The position numbers and the translations under genes were made by a program. Positions 8,321 to 16,897 of a stretch of DNA of 64,000 nucleotides are shown one piece after another. Position 1 is the stretch's first letter. Each line of letters starts with the position of its first letter. This DNA comes from Lentisphaerae bacterium WC36 (GTDB lineage Bacteria > Verrucomicrobiota > Lentisphaeria > Victivallales > SZUA-371), in contig CP085689.1 in the NCBI GenBank assembly GCA_020683205.1, positions 2,660,230 through 2,724,229 of the forward strand, in the 5' to 3' direction. Below the pieces are notes generated by a model. It ran no database searches. It worked only from the letters and a program-made list of their open reading frames with translations, and was not told the DNA's origin.

Positions 8321-10654
8321 ATGATTAAACTTACTACAAAGGTTGCTTTTAGTTGCATTATGGCTTTAGGGTTTGCTAACGAATTATTAAGCAAGCAAAA
8401 AAATAATTCTCAACGCAAAATTACTATCAAAAAAGCAACTTCAGATGCTAAAATATACAATAATAGTTCTAAATTCAGTATTAACAACTGTTTTGATAAT
8501 AAAATTAGTGACAACTCTCGCTGGATAGGTGTCAAAGAAAATGATAAAAACTTAATTGTTACCTTTAACTTATCCCAAAAAGAAAAAATTGCTAGAGTAC
8601 ATCTTTTTTCAGGATATAAAACAGAAGCGGCAATTAGCGATTTTCACTTTACATTTTTAAATAAAAACAACCAAATTGTTAAAATTCCATCTGCAAATTT
8701 CACAAATAACAAAGAAAGTGCATTAGCAATTCCATTTGACACTACTTTAAACGTCGAAACAAAACAGTTACAATTAGTTATAAAGAAAACTCCAGACAAC
8801 CTTGCACGCATTAAGGAATTGGTAATTTGGCGCGAAAATGGCAAAAATATTCCATCACTTAAGACAAAATTAAATATTAAACAAAGTGCTCAAAAAATTA
8901 TTTTTGTTAATCAGAGTGGCTATAACATCAATAAAGCCAAGTTATTTACTGCTCCTAATATAGCAAACGGAACAACTTTTGAAGTTATCAATTCTGAATC
9001 TAAAAAAGCTGTATTTACAGGTAAAATTTTCAACCAAAAGGGTGACTTTTCTGCATTCAATCCTCAAAACAGTAGCGCTGATAACGCTTTTCAAATCAAA
9101 ATAGGCAATAATTTATCAGTTCCATTTGCGATTGCCAATAATTGGATAGAACGAGTAACCTATCAAAACTCAATCAATTTTATGATTGATAGCCGCCACC
9201 GTTTTGGCACTTATAAAAAATATTGTGGAGGTTCATTTGGTTGGCGTGACGATCACCATTTTGGTTGGGAATTAAATACGTTAGTCCCACAATTTTTATC
9301 AAATCCAGAGGCATATTTACGAATGCCTAAAACTGTTAAATATGAGAAATTAGCTAAATTTAACGGTGCGTTAACTCCATTCAGTGAAAGCGCACCTGAT
9401 ATTGTTAAATTAATTCATTTTGGAGCAGATATCATTGTAACTCAAAAGCTTCGTCATGAATTCTTCAAAGAACAGTTGGCTTACTTTTTATATGCTTATC
9501 CTCATTTAAAAGAATGGTTGCCAGCTCAAAATTATCAAATTGTAAAAGGTTATGCGTTAAAAACTTGGGGTAATAGTGCAAAAGATCGCAATTACCCCTA
9601 TGATAATAGCACTGATCATAATTTATTTGCAATTAAACCAATCATTGGTACAACAAAAGGTAATAACCCTCCTGGACACAGCGTTTTACCAAATTTATTA
9701 ATGTATGAAGTATTAAAACGTGATTGTCAAGATAAACTGGCACAAAACTTCTTTAATGCTGCTTACAACCAAGTAGAATGGATGATTAAAAACATTGATT
9801 GGAATAACCCACAAACTACTAAAGGACAACGCATGAGCGAACATATTACTATGACTGGTTTAGTATTTATGTTGCAGCAATATCCAAATAAGGCACCAAA
9901 AGGTTTAAAGAAAAAAATTAATGACTGGCAAAACATTGTGATTGAAAGAAGTAAAAATTTATGGGATTTTCGTAAACTTTCGACAACAAAATGGGTTCCT
10001 GATGGGAAAAAACGTACAATGTGGAATGAAGTTGGAAATGTAGTTGGTTTACCAGCAGTTATTTTTGCAACAATAAGCTTAGACTCTGACAAGGAAAGAA
10101 TTAAACGATTAAATCAAATTGCATACAGTCATATTGACAATATGTTTGGTCGTAACCCAACTGGCAGACATTTTTCATACCACGCTCCCGAACAAGTCGA
10201 AGGCGTTGAACATGGTTGGTATAGTTTTCATAAAGGAGGCATTGGAAAACTAGAAGAAGCACGTTTTGTTTTAGATGGATGTCCCTATCCATTCCACCCA
10301 GAAGTCGGTAATATTGGCTGGACAGAAGGTTGGATTCAACACAATAATCCTCTAAATTTAAGCCTAGCATATATGGCTTATCTTGATACAAAATTCAACT
10401 ACAAAGTAAATAAAGTTAGTGGATTTACAGAAATTAATCTACAAGTACCACTAAATTTTGATTACAGAAAAATTGAAAGTGTCTCTGTAAACATCCTCTA
10501 CAAAGATGGTTCCTCAGAGCGATTGAAATTATTTGAAAAAGGTTGCGATTCTGCCATTTTTTCAGTAAAAGTAAATAATAAAAAAATTGCTAAAATCACT
10601 AAAATTAGCTACGGATTAGGCTATTTTGAGAAATTTATTAGTCCTAAAATTTGA
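8321..10654 (+). CDS. Secreted GH9-like glycoside hydrolase with discoidin-like N-terminal domain
   Basis: A 777-residue exported enzyme. After a signal peptide (about residues 1-24) comes a discoidin/F5-8C-like carbohydrate-binding domain (about 45-185; SRWIGVK, HLFSGYKTEAAISDF, NLARIKELVIW), then an Ig-like CelD_N domain (about 195-270; FVNQSGYNINKAKLF). The rest looks like an (alpha/alpha)6 barrel related to GH9: MIDSRHRFGTYKKYCGG, then FGRNPTGRHFSYHAPEQ and a closing NIGWTEGWIQHNNPLNLSLA helix resembling the GH9 C-terminus. The substrate is likely a beta-glucan or related polysaccharide, but catalytic residues are not pinned down. The N-terminal module closely resembles that of the GH31 protein at 47715-50465. 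GH9 assignment is moderate; the exported hydrolase call is stronger. Confidence 0.68.
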   Translation: MIKLTTKVAFSCIMALGFANELLSKQKNNSQRKITIKKATSDAKIYNNSSKFSINNCFDNKISDNSRWIGVKENDKNLIVTFNLSQKEKIARVHLFSGYKTEAAISDFHFTFLNKNNQIVKIPSANFTNNKESALAIPFDTTLNVETKQLQLVIKKTPDNLARIKELVIWRENGKNIPSLKTKLNIKQSAQKIIFVNQSGYNINKAKLFTAPNIANGTTFEVINSESKKAVFTGKIFNQKGDFSAFNPQNSSADNAFQIKIGNNLSVPFAIANNWIERVTYQNSINFMIDSRHRFGTYKKYCGGSFGWRDDHHFGWELNTLVPQFLSNPEAYLRMPKTVKYEKLAKFNGALTPFSESAPDIVKLIHFGADIIVTQKLRHEFFKEQLAYFLYAYPHLKEWLPAQNYQIVKGYALKTWGNSAKDRNYPYDNSTDHNLFAIKPIIGTTKGNNPPGHSVLPNLLMYEVLKRDCQDKLAQNFFNAAYNQVEWMIKNIDWNNPQTTKGQRMSEHITMTGLVFMLQQYPNKAPKGLKKKINDWQNIVIERSKNLWDFRKLSTTKWVPDGKKRTMWNEVGNVVGLPAVIFATISLDSDKERIKRLNQIAYSHIDNMFGRNPTGRHFSYHAPEQVEGVEHGWYSFHKGGIGKLEEARFVLDGCPYPFHPEVGNIGWTEGWIQHNNPLNLSLAYMAYLDTKFNYKVNKVSGFTEINLQVPLNFDYRKIESVSVNILYKDGSSERLKLFEKGCDSAIFSVKVNNKKIAKITKISYGLGYFEKFISPKI

Positions 10655-11072
10655 CATTGATATAAATAAAGCTAGATTAATGTTAGGTGTTTGCTAAATA
10701 TCTTCAAATTAACAAGGTGCTATTGATGCATTTTAACGTTTAATATTTAGAAAACAATTAATTAAATTACAACACCGCTGCTAAGTATGAATCAAGATTA
10801 TTTAGTTGCAGTGATAATTTTGTATTAAGTATGATCTAGGTTTTATATATACAGGTAAAGATCAGGGATTTTGCCGAAAGTTTTACAATATAAAGCAAAA
10901 AAGTATTTTTGACCGAAATTTCTCTTGTTTTAATTTATGGAAAGAGGCTTTTCAAATTAAACTTGAGAACAAATAATTGAGGTTTAAGAAAAAAAACACT
11001 GGATAAATTATTTAGTCTATAATTTAGTTTATCCAACAAAAGTCTAAATTTAAGATTTAGGAGGAAAATTAA
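10655..11072. other. Intergenic region (418 bases) before the symporter
   Basis: No gene or structured RNA recognised on either strand; only tiny unsupported frames. Its right end holds a TATAAT box inside an inverted repeat (11001-11034) and the AGGAGG ribosome site of the symporter. Confidence 0.5.
11001..11034 (+). promoter_or_regulatory. Inverted repeat flanking a perfect -10 box (putative operator/promoter of the symporter)
   Basis: GGATAAA (11001-11007) and its exact complement TTTATCC (11028-11034) flank TATAAT (11018-11023). The -35 region is poor (AACACT at 17 bases), as expected for an activated or regulated promoter. The ATG follows about 40 bases later. The repeat is seen; regulator binding is inference. 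Confidence 0.45.
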
Positions 11073-12851
11073 ATGGGAATGTTTTGGTTAGCATTGCTAA
11101 TTTGTACGGGTCTCGTGGGAGTAATTACACTATTTATTACTCGTCGTGGTGACCACAAAAGTTCTGAAGGTTTTTACCTAGGTGGTCGTTCATTGACTTG
11201 GCCGGTAATTGCTGGATCATTATTATTAACAAACCTTTCTACTGAACAGATGGTTGGCTTAAACGGTGCTGCTTTTGTTCATGGTTTCCACGTTATGGTA
11301 TGGGAAGTTGTAGCGGTTATCGCTCTTGTGATGATGGCATTATATTTCCTGCCTCGTTTCTTACGTAGTGGTATTTCTACAATTCCTGAACTGCTTGAGA
11401 TTCGCTTTGATAAGCAAACAAGAACAGTTTGTGACTTTATTTTTCTTGGTGCTTACATTGTAATTTTGTTCCCAATTATTCTCTACACTGGAGCAAAATG
11501 CTTAGACAAAATTATTGACGTTCAAGAAATTACAGGCATTACTAGCCAAATGGGTCGTCTATATGTAATTTGTGCCGTAATTGCAATTCTTGGCGCTATT
11601 TATGCACTAGTTGGTGGTCTGAAAACTGTTGCTGTTGCAGATACATTAAATGGTATCTTGTTACTAGCAGGCGGTTTTTTAGTAGCTTATTTAGCATTTG
11701 ATAAACTTGGTGGCGAAAATGGTGGTGTTATCGAAGGTTTCAAAAATATGCAACAAGCTATCACTGATAATCCAAAAATTAGCATGAACTCAATGGGTGG
11801 ACCAAATGATAATGTGCCATTCTTTACTATATTCAGTGGTGTAATGCTTATCAATGCATTCTACTGGTGTACAAATCAGCAAATCATTCAGCGTACGCTT
11901 GGTGCAAGTAGTTTAGCAGAAGGCCAAAAAGGTGTTTTATTCACTGGCTTATTAAAATTATTTGGTCCTTTCTACTTAGTATTCCCTGGTCTGATTGCTG
12001 CGGCATTATTCAGCACAGAATATGGTGCATTAAGATCAGACGATGCAGCTGTTTATGGTAAATTAGTAAATCATATTATCGAAAGCAAGTTTGTTTTAGG
12101 TTTCTTTACTGCAGCATTAATGGGTGCTATTTTAAGTTCATTTAACGGTGCATTGACTGGTTCTACCACATTATTTGGTACCGGTGTATATAAAAACGTT
12201 ATTAATAAAGATGCAACTGAGCGTGACACGGTTATCGCTGGTAAAATCTTTGGTATTATCGTTACAGGTATTACTATTTGTATTGCCCCATTATTATCAT
12301 TACTTGAAGGTAAAACGATTTTTGGATACCTACAAGATATGAATGCTATCTATTTCATTCCAATTTTTGCGGTAGTTTTAGTAGCATTATTTACAGGTCG
12401 TGTACCAGCTGTTGCGGCTAAAATTTCTTTAGTTGGTGGTATTCTTTTATTAATGGGAATTTATTTCCTTGATAAAACTTTATTAGGCTTCACATCATAT
12501 ATTCACTGGTTCTACATCGTTGGTTATGTATTTGCATTATTAATTGTCTTCATGTTAGTAATGGGTGATTATATGCCACGTAAAGAAGAATTCATTTATA
12601 AAAATGTTGAAGCTGTAGATATGACTCCATGGAAAAAAGCTCCAGCTGTAGGTCTAATTCTAGTTGTAATCGTAGTTATTATTTATATCACATTTGGTCA
12701 AGCATCAACAGTTATAGGCGATTCTAGAAAAAATATTGATGATAGAATTATGAAAACTGAAAAAGTTCTTAAAGAACTGAAAGCTGAAAAAGCTAAAGAA
12801 GCTAAAACTTCTTGTGGAACGCCAGGTTGCTCAACTGAAGCTGCTAAATAA
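11073..12851 (+). CDS. SSS-family sodium/solute (probably sugar) symporter
   Basis: A 592-residue polytopic inner-membrane transporter of the solute:sodium symporter family (SGLT-like, SLC5). Hallmarks: N-terminal helix, then FYLGGRSLTWPVIAGSLLLTNLSTEQ (Na+/substrate region, read in two parts), SGISTIPELLEIRF, YALVGGLKTVAVADTLNG, and MGAILSSFNGALTGSTTLF in helix 8-9. About 14 helices are expected. AGGAGG precedes the ATG. Coming straight after a GH9-like hydrolase it likely imports released sugars. The cytoplasmic tail ends with a Cys motif (CGTPGC) after a charged coiled stretch, which is unusual for the family. Confidence 0.9.
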   Translation: MGMFWLALLICTGLVGVITLFITRRGDHKSSEGFYLGGRSLTWPVIAGSLLLTNLSTEQMVGLNGAAFVHGFHVMVWEVVAVIALVMMALYFLPRFLRSGISTIPELLEIRFDKQTRTVCDFIFLGAYIVILFPIILYTGAKCLDKIIDVQEITGITSQMGRLYVICAVIAILGAIYALVGGLKTVAVADTLNGILLLAGGFLVAYLAFDKLGGENGGVIEGFKNMQQAITDNPKISMNSMGGPNDNVPFFTIFSGVMLINAFYWCTNQQIIQRTLGASSLAEGQKGVLFTGLLKLFGPFYLVFPGLIAAALFSTEYGALRSDDAAVYGKLVNHIIESKFVLGFFTAALMGAILSSFNGALTGSTTLFGTGVYKNVINKDATERDTVIAGKIFGIIVTGITICIAPLLSLLEGKTIFGYLQDMNAIYFIPIFAVVLVALFTGRVPAVAAKISLVGGILLLMGIYFLDKTLLGFTSYIHWFYIVGYVFALLIVFMLVMGDYMPRKEEFIYKNVEAVDMTPWKKAPAVGLILVVIVVIIYITFGQASTVIGDSRKNIDDRIMKTEKVLKELKAEKAKEAKTSCGTPGCSTEAAK

Positions 12852-12907
12852 TAAATAGCTAATTGCTAAAGCATTATGTTTTAAGCATAAATTTATTTAA
12901 AATATGG

Positions 12908-12943
12908 AATAAGCATTCATTTTTATGGGTGCTTATTTTTTTT
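12908..12943 (+). terminator. Terminator of the symporter gene, interrupted by an IS
   Basis: AATAAGCA (12908-12915) pairs with TGCTTATT (12930-12937), followed by an unbroken T run to 12943. The T run is also the left target-site duplication of the insertion sequence that begins at 12944. Confidence 0.8.
12936..12943. repeat. Target-site duplication, left copy (8 T)
   Basis: Eight Ts directly abut the left inverted repeat; the same eight Ts abut the right end at 13671-13678. Eight bases is the duplication length typical of the IS1595 family. A homopolymer is less informative than a mixed sequence, but both copies are exactly eight long. Confidence 0.6.
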
Positions 12944-13670
12944 GATTCAAGATACTTTAAGCGGTTTATTTCTGATGATTTTTAACATCATTAAATACAA
13001 GTCTTGTTCTGTAATTAAACCTAAATTCGCACTCTTTAAAGTGCAAATAAAATGTATTTTTGGTGATACTTCGAAATTTTGCAAATCTAGTCTTAACCAA
13101 GCCCCAAAAATTTTCAATTCCGTTGATGTGATTGTACCCTTTGGCAAATTCATTTTCGCCATGTTTTACCCTATAATGCTTTTTATAGCCAGCGTCGACG
13201 AGTCCATCATAGGACTTGAATCCATCGGTATAAACAGCTGAATTTTCATTGACTTCTTCTCTAATAATCGGTAAAAGTGTGCTCGCAGAACAATTTGTAA
13301 CGACCTGCGTGTAAACTCTCCCTTGGCGTTTTATTAGCCCAAAAACGATATGTTTTCCACGAGCTCCACGACCTCTGACCTCATGTACGCGACGGGCTCC
13401 AAAATAGCTTTCATCGATTTCAACTTCACTAGCATCAAATAGGCTTTCGTCTTCACAAAACTCAGCAATTCGCTGCCTTGTAGCCTTTAAAATTCGATTA
13501 ATGCAAGGATGGCTCAAACCAGTTAAATGGGCAATTTTATTAGCTTCAATATCAAGCGAATAATTTCTCTGAATTTAGCTTCAGAAATTATTGCACAAAT
13601 CATATATTTATTTTTCATTGAATTAGAGTAACTTAAATAGTTAATTTTTCAAGTTAAAGTATCTTGAACC
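12944..13670 (-). mobile_element. IS1595-family insertion sequence (727 bases), transposase broken
   Basis: The ends carry inverted repeats: TTCAAGATACTTTAA at 12946-12960 and its exact complement at 13654-13668, with outer bases GA and GG. It encodes an ISXO2-like DDE transposase on minus. The element sits in the T run of the symporter terminator and is flanked by T8 on both sides (13671-13678 on the right). Only one copy is in this window. The transposase reading frame is shifted near its start, so this copy is probably not autonomous. Confidence 0.85.
12966..13618 (-). pseudogene. IS1595-type (ISXO2-like) transposase, frameshifted near the N-terminus
   Basis: Cut-and-paste DDE transposase. 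The main open frame (13517 down to 12966, 183 residues) has EIDESYFGARRV (first Asp), RGRGARGKHIVFGLIKR, VYTDGFKSYDG (second Asp) and HINGIENFWGLVK, the conserved IS1595/IS1016 core. The natural ATG is probably at 13618: it reads MKNKYMICAIISEAKFREII, then loses the frame. The other frame resumes with SLDIEANKIAHLTGLSHPC, the expected helix-turn-helix part. The two halves join as K-F-R-E-I-I-(R-L-F)-S-L-D only if a few bases are missing around 13560, so a small deletion is inferred. Programmed frameshifting was considered, but no slippery run sits at the junction. Confidence 0.8.
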
Positions 13671-13678
13671 TTTTTTTT
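13671..13678. repeat. Target-site duplication, right copy (8 T)
   Basis: Eight Ts immediately outside the right inverted repeat, equal to 12936-12943. Confidence 0.6.
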
Positions 13679-13781
13679 AATATTCTAGTAACTTTCTTAC
13701 ATTTTATACTATTTAATGTAACCAATTAAGTAATTTATACTAATTAACTATAGATTGTTAACAAAGTAAGGAGTTGCTATC

Positions 13782-14568
13782 ATGAAAACTCTACAACAAC
13801 TTAAACTACTAAAGTTTACTTTAATTGAGCTACTAGTTGTAGTTGCAATTATTGCTATATTGGCTGGAATGCTGTTACCAGCTCTTGGTTCTGCCCGTGA
13901 AAAAGCTCGTGCTATAAATTGTGTAAATAATCAAAAACAAACTGGTGCAATATTTACATTGTTGATGGGTGATACGGATGGTGCAATTTTAAATGGTCGC
14001 TATATGGCTCCATGGAGTGGAATTATCTCTAGTGAGAAAATTTATTGGAACGATCCTGATGAAAAAGGGTTTGGCTATATTAACAGCGCAGAAAAAAGCA
14101 AAATAATTCGCTGTCCAAAACGTGAATTTGATGGCGACGTTAGAACAGGAGTATACTGAGTAAATAGTGGGGATCGCAAAGATGGACTATTAGAATACTC
14201 TGGGGATCTTAACAAAGGTACTTCAACTTATTATAAAACAAATCCTAACACCCGTATTCTAATTGATAAATGGACTCAACCTTACTAGCACAGCTATTTT
14301 GACCGACACTCAACAAAATTCACCTACTAAAAGCGGACATTATACAATGGTTAATAAATCAGGAGCCGTTAGAGATGGTTATGGATTCTTATTCCTAACA
14401 CATGCAAATCGTGCCAATGTATTATTTGGGGATATGCATGCAGAAACTCTTGATGAAAATAGTTTAAATAATATTTATATGAAAAAAAACAATATTCATA
14501 AAAATTATCATGATGGAATAAAATTTGAAGAATATATTAATGAAAAAAATGAGTTAGAAACTTTATAA
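13782..14568 (+). pseudogene. Broken type II/IV-pseudopilin-like gene (DUF1559-type)
   Basis: The first part (13782-14159, AAGGAG at 13768-13773) encodes a class III signal with prepilin cleavage/methylation motif [20 protein letters not shown] and then [12 protein letters not shown], the standard start of the many pseudopilins of Lentisphaerota and Planctomycetes. An in-frame TGA (14157-14159) stops it. The same frame continues sensibly (VNSGDRKDGLLEYSGDL) to a TAG near 14286, while the C-terminal part continues in the +1 frame from about 14265 and carries the family's closing THANRANVLFGDMHAE (the H-x9-DG type motif, here with M instead of G). So one nonsense and one frameshift lesion break the gene. 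It lies about 100 bases from the IS. Confidence 0.82.
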
Positions 14569-14585
14569 CAAATGTCCTAAATATT

Positions 14586-14622
14586 AATTAAAAAGCATCT
14601 CAATATGAGGTGCTTTTTAATT
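14586..14622. terminator. Bidirectional terminator
   Basis: AATTAAAAAGCA plus CTC (14586-14601) pairs with GAG plus TGCTTTTTAATT (14607-14622). T runs occur on both strands, and it lies between the plus-strand pseudopilin and the minus-strand O-antigen-ligase-like gene, so it can serve both. Confidence 0.85.
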
Positions 14623-14702
14623 ATAGTAAAACTAAATATTGAGGCATGAATAAAATTCATTCAAAAAAATAATTTCTGAAATAAATACTTTATAAGGGAT
14701 AA

Positions 14703-16718
14703 TTATTTTTTCCTAAAATTATTTTTTACAAGTTGATACGGTGAAAAATTTTTCATTCTTACTGCTGATGTTAATATTTTCAAAGTTTCACCAAGTTTGT
14801 GCTTATCTTTGATTTTTAATTCCAAATTTCGTTCTAAATTTTTTAACGAAATTAATGCTGCCGAATTATCATTTAATCGCACATTATATATATAAAATTC
14901 AAGTAACACTGGCATCACTTCAGCAGGGAAATTAGCAATTTCCCTTTTAACATAAATTAAAGCTAACTCATCACGATTTTCTTCTAGCTTGACAACGCAC
15001 ATGAATAAATTATTGTGACTATAATTTTCAACTCCACAATCTCTTAAATAACCATAATATTTTTCTGTTAGCGACAAATTACTAAGATTAAAAAAAGCAT
15101 TATACATAGCATCAAAAGCCACCTGTGCTCTAGGGTATTTTTTTAAAGACTGCGCAAAAAGACTATCTGCTCCTTGATAATTATTTAAAGCTCTGCGACA
15201 ACGGCCTTTCCTGCCAATATAGGTTGCCATTGAAAACTGACATATTTCAAATAATAAAATTACTGTTAAAAAAATTGTCACAAAACTCTTCAACCCATTT
15301 CTATGTTTATCGGTACAAACAGTTTTTTGAAATGGAAAGACTTCATTGGCAAGAATCCCAATTAGTATTAAAAATACAATATTTGTTGGCCATTCAAAAA
15401 GTACTAAATCAACCATTCCATGTACCAGTAACATTAAAGAACTAATCGTCACAGCTTTAATAAACCAACTTTTCTGCGAAAAATTTTTAAAAATATTACT
15501 ATAAATTTTAAATAACAACACTAAAAGCAAAGACGCTACCACAACTCCATAACTTAAAAACAGATACAAAAGTTGACTATGTGGATGGTTATTACGGTCA
15601 CTAGCTAAATTTGTTAAATAATAATCCAAGCTATTAAAAGAAGCAAAAGCCGATTCAAAAGCTCCCTCGCCAGCACCGTTAGCAACTCCAAAAAAATAAT
15701 TTATTTTGCTGTTGACCAAAAGTTCAACGCTACCACTCCACAAAAACCTTCTAATATCATTACTGATTAACTTTATATCATAATTATAACTTATAATTGC
15801 AACTGCAACCAAGATAAATCCTAACCCAAAAACTGATAAAACAATCACACTATTGATGTACTTATCTGAAATCCTATTCCAAGATAAAATATTTTTCTCA
15901 ACTTTCAAAAATTTATCATCTTGCATTTTTTCCTTTGACAACGATAATAATTTTTGAAAGAATAAATGTGAAACACGCTCCCCATACTGCCCAACAATAA
16001 AAATGATTGAACAAATAAGCAAAGCTAACCTTGCACCTTTTGAATCAGCACTATATTCAAGCCAGCCCGTCATCAATATCACAAAACCAACTAAAATAAT
16101 AGTTATTTTCTTTTCCCTTAATTTATATGGAATGTATTCTACTATCCCCCATACAATTATAGGAAAAAATGCTACGGCTAAAATAGCCTGCCAGTTCGTA
16201 TTCCCAGGCAATCCAAATGGCAAGCGCTTTGGAGCAGTTAATTTCATTGAGAAAACAATCAAGAAATTACAGCTAAATAAAAATACAATAAAGTAAAAAA
16301 TAATTTTTTTTATGTCAACAGTCGCAGTACAAGTTCTCACAAAATAAGGGATAACAATGATACTCGTGCACAACATAAAATTAGCGATTTTAATTTCAAA
16401 GATACCGCTACCACGCCAAAAGATATTTATAAATGAAACAAATGAAACAAATAAAGAGCAGACTAAAAAAAACTTATTTTTCATTAAATCCTTTTTTAAA
16501 CTTTCAAAATCAAGTAAATCAAAAAGAAAAATAGAGCAAAAACAACTAATAAAGGAGATATTAAAAACTGACCAATAAGCATAATGACTTACAATTATTC
16601 CAAAAATTTTAATATAAACTAGAGGATAAAACATTAATGAAAAAAAGAGCAAAAACAATAAATAAGCAAATGTTCTTTTTATAAAAAATTCCGATGGCTT
16701 TTCAAGCTCTTGAAGCAT
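14703..16718 (-). CDS. O-antigen-ligase-like polytopic membrane protein with C-terminal helical repeat domain
   Basis: A 671-residue inner-membrane protein. About 12 hydrophobic helices cover residues 15-480. The Wzy_C/WaaL signature is visible: EYSADSKGARLALLICSII (the S-x-S-x-G family helix) and the large periplasmic loop ending DRNNHPHSQLLYLFLSYGVV, where the conserved His of ligases lies. Residues about 490-671 are TPR-like (RRALNNYQGADSLFAQSLKKYPR). Such proteins join polymer to lipid A core or glycosylate proteins. Lying beside flagellin genes it might instead be a glycosylation ligase, but that is only context. It has no tandem glycosyltransferase neighbours here. Confidence 0.8.
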   Translation of the reverse strand: MLQELEKPSEFFIKRTFAYLLFLLFFSLMFYPLVYIKIFGIIVSHYAYWSVFNISFISCFCSIFLFDLLDFESLKKDLMKNKFFLVCSLFVSFVSFINIFWRGSGIFEIKIANFMLCTSIIVIPYFVRTCTATVDIKKIIFYFIVFLFSCNFLIVFSMKLTAPKRLPFGLPGNTNWQAILAVAFFPIIVWGIVEYIPYKLREKKITIILVGFVILMTGWLEYSADSKGARLALLICSIIFIVGQYGERVSHLFFQKLLSLSKEKMQDDKFLKVEKNILSWNRISDKYINSVIVLSVFGLGFILVAVAIISYNYDIKLISNDIRRFLWSGSVELLVNSKINYFFGVANGAGEGAFESAFASFNSLDYYLTNLASDRNNHPHSQLLYLFLSYGVVVASLLLVLLFKIYSNIFKNFSQKSWFIKAVTISSLMLLVHGMVDLVLFEWPTNIVFLILIGILANEVFPFQKTVCTDKHRNGLKSFVTIFLTVILLFEICQFSMATYIGRKGRCRRALNNYQGADSLFAQSLKKYPRAQVAFDAMYNAFFNLSNLSLTEKYYGYLRDCGVENYSHNNLFMCVVKLEENRDELALIYVKREIANFPAEVMPVLLEFYIYNVRLNDNSAALISLKNLERNLELKIKDKHKLGETLKILTSAVRMKNFSPYQLVKNNFRKK

Positions 16719-16821
16719 AAACAGTTATTCTCCTCATACAGTTCAGTCTTTTTATGGATTTAGTACAACTTAAACTAACAATCATTTAGTCTAATTACAA
16801 GAAGAAAAGATATTTTCTCAA

Positions 16822-16858
16822 AAAAATAATGCCTCCAAACTTTATGTTTAAAGGCATT
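16822..16858 (-). terminator. Terminator of flagellin copy 1
   Basis: On minus, AATGCCT (complement of 16852-16858) pairs with AGGCATT (complement of 16828-16834), with an inner AAAC/GTTT pairing, followed by a T run to 16821. Identical units follow the other two flagellin genes. Confidence 0.88.
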
Positions 16859-16897
16859 ACCATTTAAATCAAACTTAATGTCTAATTATTAACTTCC

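Noticed and set aside
10655-11072. Small frames (for example a 12-codon frame from MNQDYLVA) in the gap before the symporter
   Set aside because: No ribosome site and no coding pattern in this AT-rich DNA.
12942-13241. Plus-strand open frame of 99 codons
   Set aside because: It is antisense to the transposase and has no ribosome site or protein-like pattern.
14157-14159. TGA in the pseudopilin gene read as Trp (recoding)
   Set aside because: All other genes use TGG for Trp and TGA as stop (for instance the stop of the pseudogene's neighbours), and a separate frameshift follows, so decay explains it better.
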